Both the position numbers and the translations under genes were made by a program. Under the pieces are notes generated by a model. The model was not told the origin of the DNA. It saw only the letters and a program-made list of their open reading frames with translations, and did not search any database. Of a stretch of 19,192 bases of DNA, positions 13,744 to 19,192 are shown in pieces. The stretch lies in NCBI GenBank assembly GCA_041675185.1, contig JBAYUH010000018.1, forward strand, positions 1 through 19,192. Direction: 5' to 3'. Positions within the stretch are counted from its first letter, which is position 1; each line of letters starts with the position of its first letter. Origin of the DNA: UBA1557 sp041675185. GTDB lineage: Bacteria > Patescibacteriota > Patescibacteriia > Magasanikbacterales > UBA922.

Positions 13744-14115
13744 ATGATTCAACACAGAAGCATGTTAAAAGTAGCAGATAATAGCGGAGCCAAAAAGCTC
13801 ATGTGTATTAGAGTGCTTGGTGGCTACAAAAAAAGATATGCTCGTATCGGTGATATTATTACTTGTTCTGTTAAAGAATCAATTCCTCGTGCTCAAGTAA
13901 ACAAAGGTGAAGTGGTACATGCTGTAATCGTAAGACAAAGAAAAGAAATGCGTAGAGCTGATGGTACTTATATTCGTTTTGATGAAAATTCTGTTGTGAT
14001 AATTGATAAAAAAACTAAAGAACCAAAAGGTACACGTATTTTTGGACCAGTAGCTCGTGAACTTAGAAATAGAGGTTACAAGAAGATTGTGTCTTTGGCG
14101 CCAGAAGTGCTTTAA
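13744..14115 (+). CDS. rplN: 50S ribosomal protein uL14
   Basis: A 50S interface protein that forms bridge B8 and is the usual target of the silencing factor RsfS. It has 123 residues, normal length. Signatures MIQHRSMLKVADNSGAKKLMCIRVLGG, the KGEVVHAVIVRQRKE region and GTRIFGPVARELR are intact. Confidence 0.98.
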   Translation: MIQHRSMLKVADNSGAKKLMCIRVLGGYKKRYARIGDIITCSVKESIPRAQVNKGEVVHAVIVRQRKEMRRADGTYIRFDENSVVIIDKKTKEPKGTRIFGPVARELRNRGYKKIVSLAPEVL

Positions 14116-14143
14116 GAAATAAGAACTAAGGATTAACTTTTAT

Positions 14144-14464
14144 ATGAAAATAAAAACAGGTGACAAAGTAAAAATTTTGAGTGGAAAAGACAGAAGTAAA
14201 ACTGGTAAAGTTCTTCAGGTGCTAAAAAATAAAGAAACTAAAGAAGTGTTTGTCGTTGTAGAAGGAGCTAATATATTAAAAAAACATTTGCGTGCTGGAA
14301 AAAAAGGTGAAAAAGGACAAATTATTGAATTACCAGCTCCTATGAATATAAGTAATGTGATGCTTATTGATAATAATTCCAAAAAACCAACACGTGTTGG
14401 CTATAAGATGGAAGGTGAAGAAAAGAAACGTATTGCCAAAGTTAGTGGTGAATTTATTGATTAA
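14144..14464 (+). CDS. rplX: 50S ribosomal protein uL24
   Basis: One of the two initiator proteins of 50S assembly, located near the tunnel exit. It has 106 residues. The KOW motif is at the start (KIKTGDKVKILSGKDRSKTGKVLQV), followed by VVEGANILKKHLR and APMNISNVMLID. An AAGGA at about -16 to -12 is the only purine-rich stretch in the operon that could pass as a weak, badly spaced Shine-Dalgarno. Confidence 0.97.
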   Translation: MKIKTGDKVKILSGKDRSKTGKVLQVLKNKETKEVFVVVEGANILKKHLRAGKKGEKGQIIELPAPMNISNVMLIDNNSKKPTRVGYKMEGEEKKRIAKVSGEFID

Positions 14465-14478
14465 TTTCTATAAAGATT

Positions 14479-15024
14479 ATGAAACCAGAATTGTACAAAA
14501 TTTATAAAGAAAAAGTAATACCAGCTTTGATGACTGAGTTGACTTTGGATAATATCATGAAAGTACCTAAGATTGAAAAGATTGTACTCAATGTTGGTTA
14601 TGGTCGCAATACTAAAGATAAGGCTTTTTTGGAAAGAGTAGAAAAAACTTTGACTTTGATTTCAGGCCAAAAACCTGTTCGCAACAAAGCTAAGAAATCT
14701 ATCTCCAACTTCAAACTTAGAGAAGGTATGGAAATTGGATCTTCTGTTACTTTGCGTGGAAATAAAATGTATGAATTTTTGTATAAATTGATCAATCTTA
14801 CCTTTCCTCGCGTTCGTGATTTTAGAGGTTTGGATCCAAAGAGTTTTGATGGCAAAGGTAATTTTACTATTGGTTTCAAAGAACAATTGGCTTTTCCTGA
14901 AATTTCTGGTGAATCAGCTGACAATATCCATGGTTTGCAAATTATTGTAAATACTACAGCTAAAGACAATGAAAGTGGTATGGCCTTGTTGAGTCATTTG
15001 GGCTTTCCTTTTAGAAAGAAATAA
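14479..15024 (+). CDS. rplE: 50S ribosomal protein uL5
   Basis: It binds 5S rRNA, contacts P-site tRNA and forms bridge B1b. It has 181 residues, normal length. Signatures: IEKIVLNVGYGRNTKD, the SGQKPVRNKAKKSISNFKLREGMEIGSSVTLRG region, FPRVRDFRGLDPKSFDGKGN and GLQIIVNTTAKD near the end. Confidence 0.98.
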   Translation: MKPELYKIYKEKVIPALMTELTLDNIMKVPKIEKIVLNVGYGRNTKDKAFLERVEKTLTLISGQKPVRNKAKKSISNFKLREGMEIGSSVTLRGNKMYEFLYKLINLTFPRVRDFRGLDPKSFDGKGNFTIGFKEQLAFPEISGESADNIHGLQIIVNTTAKDNESGMALLSHLGFPFRKK

Positions 15025-15036
15025 TAAATAATAATT

Positions 15037-15225
15037 ATGGCAACTCAAGCGCAAAAAGCAAAAACATTTGTACATAAACCGAAATATTCCAGTCGTATTG
15101 TGAATAGATGCTGGAAATGTGGCCGTAAACATGGTTACATGCGTAAATTTGGTCTATGTCGTATTTGTTTTAGAGAATTGGCTAATCAAGGAATGATTCC
15201 TGGTGTCAAGAAATCAAGTTGGTAA
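15037..15225 (+). CDS. rpsN: 30S ribosomal protein uS14, zinc-binding type Z
   Basis: A 30S head protein. It has 62 residues, the short type (E. coli's zinc-free form is 101). Four cysteines make a zinc ribbon: C25 and C28 (CWKC), C41 and C44 (CRIC). The C-terminal FRELANQGMIPGVKKSSW is the family signature. The symbol rpsZ is also used for this type. It lies between rplE and rpsH, as usual. Confidence 0.98.
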   Translation: MATQAQKAKTFVHKPKYSSRIVNRCWKCGRKHGYMRKFGLCRICFRELANQGMIPGVKKSSW

Positions 15226-15271
15226 TTTTAAAATAATTAATAAAAATAATAATAAATAATTATATATAACT

Positions 15272-15661
15272 ATGATGACCGATCCAATCGCAGATATGCT
15301 AACGCGAATTAGAAACGCTCAAATGGCTAGAAAGCCAGTTATTGAGGTACCTTTTGCTAAGGTAAAGTTTATGATTGGAAAAATTTTGTTAACCAACAGT
15401 TATATAAGTGAAATAAGTAAAATAGAAGGTCCAAAACCTGTACTTAGGATTGTGTTAAAATATCATGGTAAAGTGCCAGCTATCACTTCTATAGAACGTG
15501 CAAGCAAACCAGGTCACAGAGTTTATCGTAAAGTAGAAGAATTACCAAATGTTTTGAATGGTTTTGGTATTGCTATTGTCTCTACTTCACAAGGTATGAT
15601 GACTGTAAAAGAAGCTAAAGAAAAAGGTATTGGTGGTGAAGTTGTCTGTTCTATTTATTAG
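15272..15661 (+). CDS. rpsH: 30S ribosomal protein uS8
   Basis: A central-domain 16S rRNA binder. In E. coli it represses the spc operon. It has 129 residues. TDPIADMLTRIRNAQ, IGKILLTNSYISE and the C-terminal STSQGMMTVKEAKEKGIGGEVVCSIY are conserved. Two ATGs are adjacent (15272, 15275). The first is preferred because only it has the T at -1 shared by nearly all genes here. The 46-bp gap before it is almost pure A/T. Confidence 0.97.
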   Translation: MMTDPIADMLTRIRNAQMARKPVIEVPFAKVKFMIGKILLTNSYISEISKIEGPKPVLRIVLKYHGKVPAITSIERASKPGHRVYRKVEELPNVLNGFGIAIVSTSQGMMTVKEAKEKGIGGEVVCSIY

Positions 15662-15701
15662 TTTGTAAGTTTTTAAAAGATTATCAATGTAATTTAATAC
15701 T

Positions 15702-16247
15702 ATGTCACGTATCGGAAAACAAGTTATTAGTATTCCAGCTGGAGTTACTGTCAACATCAAAGATGCTAGTGTTGAAGTAAAAGGTCCAAAAGGAACTCTA
15801 GTAAGACAATTGAATGATAAAGTAAAAGTAATTATGGCCGATGGTACTTTGACTGTGGATGTAAAAAATAAAGAAGAAAAATCAGAAAGATCTCTTTGGG
15901 GTACTTTTGGAGCACATTTGAAAAATATGATTGAAGGTGTTACTGTAGGTTTCAAAAAAGAATTAGAAATAAATGGTGTTGGTTTCAAAGTTGCTATGAA
16001 AGGTAAAGATTTACAATTGGAAGTGGGTTTTTCTCACCCAGTTATTTTCAAAATGCCAGAATCTGTAGTTGCTAAAGTTGAAAAAAATGCTATTACTTTG
16101 GAATCTTATGACAAAGAAATGTTGGGCAGTACTGCTTCAGAAATTAGAGCTATCAAAAAACCAGAACCTTACAAAGGTAAAGGTATTAAATATATTGATG
16201 AAATAATCAGACGTAAAGCTGGTAAAACTGCTACTAAAGGTGAATAA
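15702..16247 (+). CDS. rplF: 50S ribosomal protein uL6
   Basis: It lies near the sarcin-ricin loop and the GTPase-factor site. It has 181 residues, normal length, with two similar domains. Signatures: MSRIGKQVISIPAGVTV, VKGPKGTL, VTVGFKKELEINGVGFKVAMKG and, near the end, the AIKKPEPYKGKGIKYIDE signature. It is followed by a 134-bp gap that holds a MITE-like palindrome, instead of leading straight into rplR. Confidence 0.98.
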   Translation: MSRIGKQVISIPAGVTVNIKDASVEVKGPKGTLVRQLNDKVKVIMADGTLTVDVKNKEEKSERSLWGTFGAHLKNMIEGVTVGFKKELEINGVGFKVAMKGKDLQLEVGFSHPVIFKMPESVVAKVEKNAITLESYDKEMLGSTASEIRAIKKPEPYKGKGIKYIDEIIRRKAGKTATKGE

Positions 16248-16250
16248 AAA

Positions 16251-16370
16251 CACTGATTTCACAGATTGAAAAAGGATTACACTGATAATTTTAAAAAAAA
16301 TAGTGTATTTCAAAAAAAATTTTAATAAAAAAACATCTGTGTAATCTAAAAAAATCAGTATAAATCTGTG
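16251..16370. repeat. MITE-like palindromic repeat in the rplF-rplR gap
   Basis: Two 37-bp arms, 16251-16287 and 16334-16370, are imperfect inverted copies (roughly 75-80% by eye with one gap) around a 46-bp A/T-rich loop. Both arms carry the motifs cacWgattt and gattacacWgat. The same motif style (cacagatt, gattacacagat) is familiar to me from intergenic palindromes in other bacteria. A short aataaa direct repeat flanks it (16243-16248, 16373-16378), but that could be chance. The element leaves both reading frames intact and would form a long hairpin in the operon mRNA. Confidence 0.6.
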
Positions 16371-16381
16371 CTAATAAATAT

Positions 16382-16753
16382 ATGAAAAACACAACATCAC
16401 AACAAAAAAGATTACGTCGTCATATGAGAAGTCGTTCTCGTATGCAAGGTACAGCTAGTATTCCACGTATTAGTGTATTTCGTAGTTTGCGTGGTATGTA
16501 CGCACAAATTATTGATGACAACAATGCCAAAGTATTGACAAGTGTCAATAGTAAAAAAGATTTTGATAAGAAAGAAGATACTGGTGACAGAAAAGGAAAA
16601 GTTGCTATTGCATATGTTTTGGGTAAAAAATTGGCTTTGAAAGCTAAAGAATTGAATATTACGACTGTTGTTTTTGATAGAAGTGGTTACAACTATCATG
16701 GTAGAGTAAAAGCTTTGGCAGAAGGTGCTAGAGAAAATGGTCTAAAGTTTTAA
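16382..16753 (+). CDS. rplR: 50S ribosomal protein uL18
   Basis: It binds 5S rRNA together with uL5. It has 123 residues. The basic N-terminus KRLRRHMRSRSRMQG, RISVFRSLRGMYAQIIDD and the C-terminal VVFDRSGYNYHGRVKALAEGARENGLKF are diagnostic. The start lies 11 nt after the end of the MITE-like palindrome, so its translation may depend on re-initiation or on that structure. Confidence 0.97.
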   Translation: MKNTTSQQKRLRRHMRSRSRMQGTASIPRISVFRSLRGMYAQIIDDNNAKVLTSVNSKKDFDKKEDTGDRKGKVAIAYVLGKKLALKAKELNITTVVFDRSGYNYHGRVKALAEGARENGLKF

Positions 16754-16779
16754 TTTTGTTAAAAAACTAAATTTTGTAT

Positions 16780-17415
16780 ATGTCAAAACCTCAAGGTAAC
16801 AATAAAAGACAAAAACCTAGACAAGAAAAACCAGAGTTTGATCAAGCTATTGTTGATTTGGCACGTGTTACTCGTGTCACCAAAGGTGGTAAACATATGA
16901 GTTTTCGTGCTTTAGTTTTGATTGGTGATAGAAAAGGTAAAGTAGGTTATGGAGTTGAAAAAGGTTCTGATGTCCAAATTGCTGTTGACAAAGCTGTTAG
17001 ACAAGCTCACAAAAACATAATTTTTGTTCCTTTTGATAAAAAAACTATTCCTCATCGTGTAGAAGCCAAATTCAAAGCTGGTAAAGTAATGATCAAACCA
17101 GCTCCACAAGGTTCTGGTATTATTGCTGGTAGTTCTATACGTATAGTACTTGAACTTGCTGGTGTTCCAAATGCTTCTGCTAAAATGCTTGGAAAATCAA
17201 ACAATAAAATTTCTAATGTCAAAGCAACTTTTGCTGCATTGAGTTCTTTCAAACGTGAAGCTATTGAAAAATCAAAAAAGTCTAGAGAAAGAGTAGAAAA
17301 AAACAAAGTAAAACAAATTGAAGTAAAATCCGTTGATAAGAAGAAAGTTGTTGTTGAACAAAAAGTTGTTAAAAAAGATTCTAGTCCGTCAGTTGTCGGA
17401 TCAGAAAAAAAATAA
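16780..17415 (+). CDS. rpsE: 30S ribosomal protein uS5 with Lys-rich C-terminal tail
   Basis: It guards decoding accuracy and the mRNA entry channel with uS3 and uS4. It has 211 residues from this ATG. A TTG two codons upstream (16774) is open in frame, but the ATG is chosen because it has T at -1 and gives the MSK start like other genes here. Signatures: VTKGGKHMSFRALVLIGDRKG, VGYGVEKGSDVQIAVDKA, GSGIIAGSSIRIVLELAG and the NASAKMLGKSNNKISNVKAT stretch. Beyond about residue 165 comes a ~45-residue Lys/Val/Glu tail. E. coli uS5 ends at 167. rpmD, which normally follows, is missing: rplO begins 9 bp after the stop. Confidence 0.97.
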   Translation: MSKPQGNNKRQKPRQEKPEFDQAIVDLARVTRVTKGGKHMSFRALVLIGDRKGKVGYGVEKGSDVQIAVDKAVRQAHKNIIFVPFDKKTIPHRVEAKFKAGKVMIKPAPQGSGIIAGSSIRIVLELAGVPNASAKMLGKSNNKISNVKATFAALSSFKREAIEKSKKSRERVEKNKVKQIEVKSVDKKKVVVEQKVVKKDSSPSVVGSEKK

Positions 17416-17424
17416 AATAAAAAT

Positions 17425-17865
17425 ATGACATTATCTCCATCTACTCTTTCTTCAAAAAGAGTAAAGAAAAATGTAAAAAGATTAGGACGTGGTAATGCCT
17501 CTGGTAAAGGTAGTTATTCAACACGTGGTATCAAAGGACAAAGAGCTCGCTCTGGTGGTACAAGAGGTATAATGCGTCGTGCTTTCAAAGCTCAATTGCA
17601 AAAAGTTCCAAAACTTCGTGGTTTCAAATCACAAGCTTTCAAACCAGAAACAGTTACTCTTGCTCAATTACAAAAATTTGCTGTAGAAGGTACTGAAGTT
17701 ACACCATTTTTCTTGAAAAAACTTAGAGTTATTAGAAGTACCAAAAAAGGCGCTAAGATTGTCGCTGGTGGTGAACTTACCAAAAAAATAACTATAAAAA
17801 ATTGTTTAGCTACCAAAAAAGCAGTTGAAATGATAGAAAAAGTTGGTGGAAAATTTATCTTTTAA
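17425..17865 (+). CDS. rplO: 50S ribosomal protein uL15
   Basis: A late 50S assembly protein that threads through 23S rRNA. It has 146 residues, normal length. The Gly/Arg/Lys-rich N-terminus (KRLGRGNASGKGSYSTRGIKGQRARSGG) and the globular C-terminal part with GFKSQAFKPE and IKNCLATKKAVEMIEKVGGKF are typical. It follows rpsE directly, without uL30. Confidence 0.97.
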   Translation: MTLSPSTLSSKRVKKNVKRLGRGNASGKGSYSTRGIKGQRARSGGTRGIMRRAFKAQLQKVPKLRGFKSQAFKPETVTLAQLQKFAVEGTEVTPFFLKKLRVIRSTKKGAKIVAGGELTKKITIKNCLATKKAVEMIEKVGGKFIF

Positions 17866-17874
17866 AATATTAAC

Positions 17875-17903
17875 TTGATATAAAGCAGTAAATGCTTTAT
17901 ATT
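17875..17903 (+). promoter_or_regulatory. Probable secY promoter with embedded dyad
   Basis: -35 TTGATA (17875-17880), a 17-bp spacer and -10 TATATT (17898-17903). Both are 5/6 matches. A perfect 10-bp inverted repeat (atataaagca at 17878-17887, tgctttatat at 17893-17902, loop gtaaa) spans the -35 to -10 region. It could be an operator in DNA, or in the read-through mRNA a hairpin between rplO and secY. Without a T-run it is a poor terminator. Confidence 0.5.
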
Positions 17904-17972
17904 TAGTTATAGTCAAAAAGTGTCATCATTCTAAGCGACCAATAAATTAAATTTTACTTTAGCTTAAAAATT

Positions 17973-19192
17973 ATGTGGAAAAAAATAACACGTATTTGGA
18001 AAATCAAGGATCTTAGGAAGAGAATCCTTTTTGTTATGTTTTTATTTGTTGTTTTCCGTTTGACTGCTCACATTCCAGTTCCTGGTATCAATACTGTCAA
18101 TTTAGGTAAGTTTTTGGAAGGTAATCAAATTTTAGGTTTGTTGAATTTGTTTTCAGGTGGTACGATGGAAAATTTTTCTATTGTGATGCTTGGTATTGCT
18201 CCATATATTACTGCTTCTATTATCTTTCAATTATTGGGAATGGTTATTCCTAGTTTAGAAGAATTGACCAAAGAAGGTGAGAGTGGACAACAAAAAATAA
18301 ACATGTACACTCGTATTACGACCGTACCTTTGGCTTTTTTGCAATCTTTTGCCATGATTAAATTATTGACAAAATCTCAATATGAAATTTTTGGTTCTCT
18401 AGATTTGTTTAGATATATTTCTATCATGATCATGATCACTGCTGGTACCATTTTTCTTATGTGGATTGGTGAACTTATTTCTGAGAAAAAAATCGGCAAT
18501 GGTATCTCTATGATAATCTTCGCTGGTATCGTCGCTTCTTTGCCAAACGCTTTGACACAAGCTGTTGTCAATTATGATTCTTCACAACTTTATATGTATC
18601 TAATGTTTTTGGTAATGTCTATGGTGACTATTGTTGCTGTGGTTGTAATCAATGAAGGGCAAAGAAATATTCCTGTAAGTTATGCCAAACAAATTCGTGG
18701 TAATCATGTTTTTGGTGGTAATACTAGTCATTTGCCACTTCGTCTAAATATGGCTGGAGTTATACCTATTATCTTTGCTATTTCTGTAGTTTTGTTTCCT
18801 TCGATGATTGCTCAATTTTTCGTCAATGGTAATGGCTTTTTGGCACATCTTGCCCAAGCAACTATTACTTTTTTCAACAATCAATTATTTTATGGAATTA
18901 TTTATTTTGTTTTAGTATTTGGATTTACTTATTTCTATACAGCTGTAATTTTTCAACCACAAAAAATGGCTGAGAATTTGCAACAACAAGGAGCTTTTAT
19001 TCCAGGTATTAGACCTGGCAAAGAAACAGAAAAGTATTTACAAGATACTATGAGTAAATTATTATTTTCCGGAGCTTTGTTTTTGGGTATTATTGCTATT
19101 TTACCTTTGATTGTACGAGCGTTGACTGGTTCACAATCTCTTGTTATTGGTGGTACTAGTTTGCTTATCGTAGTTAGTGTAGCAATAGATTC
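17973..19192 (+). CDS. secY: Protein translocase subunit SecY, C-terminus cut by window end
   Basis: The channel of the Sec translocon in the cytoplasmic membrane, working with SecE and SecA or the ribosome. About 406 residues are present from ATG 17973. The family is ~430-440 residues, so about 30 are missing past the edge. The frame has no stop to the edge. Recognisable parts: the N-terminal DLRKRILFVMFLFVVFRLTAHIPVPGI (first helix and start of plug), LFSGGTMENFSIVMLGIAPYITASII (plug and second helix), WIGELISEKKIGNGIS, NEGQRNIPVSYAKQIRG and an AVIFQPQKMAENLQQQGAFIPGIRPG cytoplasmic loop. It closes the spc-type cluster as in most bacteria and lies after a 107-bp gap with its own likely promoter. 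Confidence 0.97.
   Translation, partial: MWKKITRIWKIKDLRKRILFVMFLFVVFRLTAHIPVPGINTVNLGKFLEGNQILGLLNLFSGGTMENFSIVMLGIAPYITASIIFQLLGMVIPSLEELTKEGESGQQKINMYTRITTVPLAFLQSFAMIKLLTKSQYEIFGSLDLFRYISIMIMITAGTIFLMWIGELISEKKIGNGISMIIFAGIVASLPNALTQAVVNYDSSQLYMYLMFLVMSMVTIVAVVVINEGQRNIPVSYAKQIRGNHVFGGNTSHLPLRLNMAGVIPIIFAISVVLFPSMIAQFFVNGNGFLAHLAQATITFFNNQLFYGIIYFVLVFGFTYFYTAVIFQPQKMAENLQQQGAFIPGIRPGKETEKYLQDTMSKLLFSGALFLGIIAILPLIVRALTGSQSLVIGGTSLLIVVSVAID

Noticed and set aside
16266..16300. Possible promoter inside the rplF-rplR palindrome
   Set aside because: The best TTGAAA has only about 14 bp to a TAATTT. Spacing and -10 are too poor in A/T-rich sequence.
16774..16779. TTG start two codons upstream for rpsE
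   Set aside because: The ATG at 16780 gives the usual uS5 start and the T at -1 seen in nearly all genes here. TTG adds only two residues.
1..19192. CRISPR arrays, tRNA and rRNA genes, complete insertion sequences
   Set aside because: No regularly spaced direct repeats, no cloverleaf with a T-arm motif, no rRNA segments and no transposase-like protein were seen on either strand.

Overview
The window looks like a chromosomal segment from a Patescibacteria (Candidate Phyla Radiation, CPR) bacterium. Four things point there. The DNA is AT-rich, apart from the first ~1 kb. A large ribosomal-protein operon lacks rpmD (uL30) between rpsE and rplO, as is typical of CPR. The leftmost gene has a FISUMP surface domain, common in CPR. 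Almost no gene has a Shine-Dalgarno sequence. The exact lineage cannot be resolved without a tree. UGA is used as a stop and not as a sense codon, which argues against the recoded Gracilibacteria/Absconditabacteria type.

Layout. Positions 1-982 hold the 3' part of a secreted FISUMP-domain protein gene, higher in GC than the rest and carrying a run of 10 G. A strong bidirectional terminator (1001-1038) and a pair of tandem mini-hairpins (1076-1105) separate it from two minus-strand genes: a DUF1003 membrane protein (1114-1818) and a class I aminotransferase (1904-3058). A divergent promoter region leads to a plus-strand, very acidic protein of unknown function with an antitoxin-like N-terminus (3218-3886). 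Positions 3887-4277 have no gene but hold two terminators and a palindromic MITE-like element. A compact minus-strand operon follows, transcribed in the order CDF cation transporter, MazG-like pyrophosphatase, CPBP protease (6191 down to 4278). Positions 6192-6618 hold a repetitive, possibly decayed ORF, a consensus promoter and a structured tuf leader.

From 6619 to the right edge runs the translation block: tuf, rpsJ, then rplC-rplD-rplW-rplB-rpsS-rplV-rpsC-rplP-rpmC-rpsQ-rplN-rplX-rplE-rpsN(type Z)-rpsH-rplF-rplR-rpsE-rplO-secY, with secY cut by the window end. This is the fused S10 and spc order. It is not one uninterrupted unit. tuf has its own promoter and a hairpin lies between tuf and rpsJ. 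A consensus promoter plus a ~225-nt structured leader ending in an intrinsic terminator sits directly before rplC. A MITE-like palindrome lies between rplF and rplR, and secY has a probable promoter of its own.

The two most interesting observations are the attenuator-like leader RNA before rplC, a candidate autoregulatory ribosomal-protein leader, and the start-codon context. Of 28 complete starts, 27 have T at -1 and essentially none has a Shine-Dalgarno motif, which suggests an SD-independent initiation rule. All RNA structures were folded by eye and all promoters called by consensus matching.
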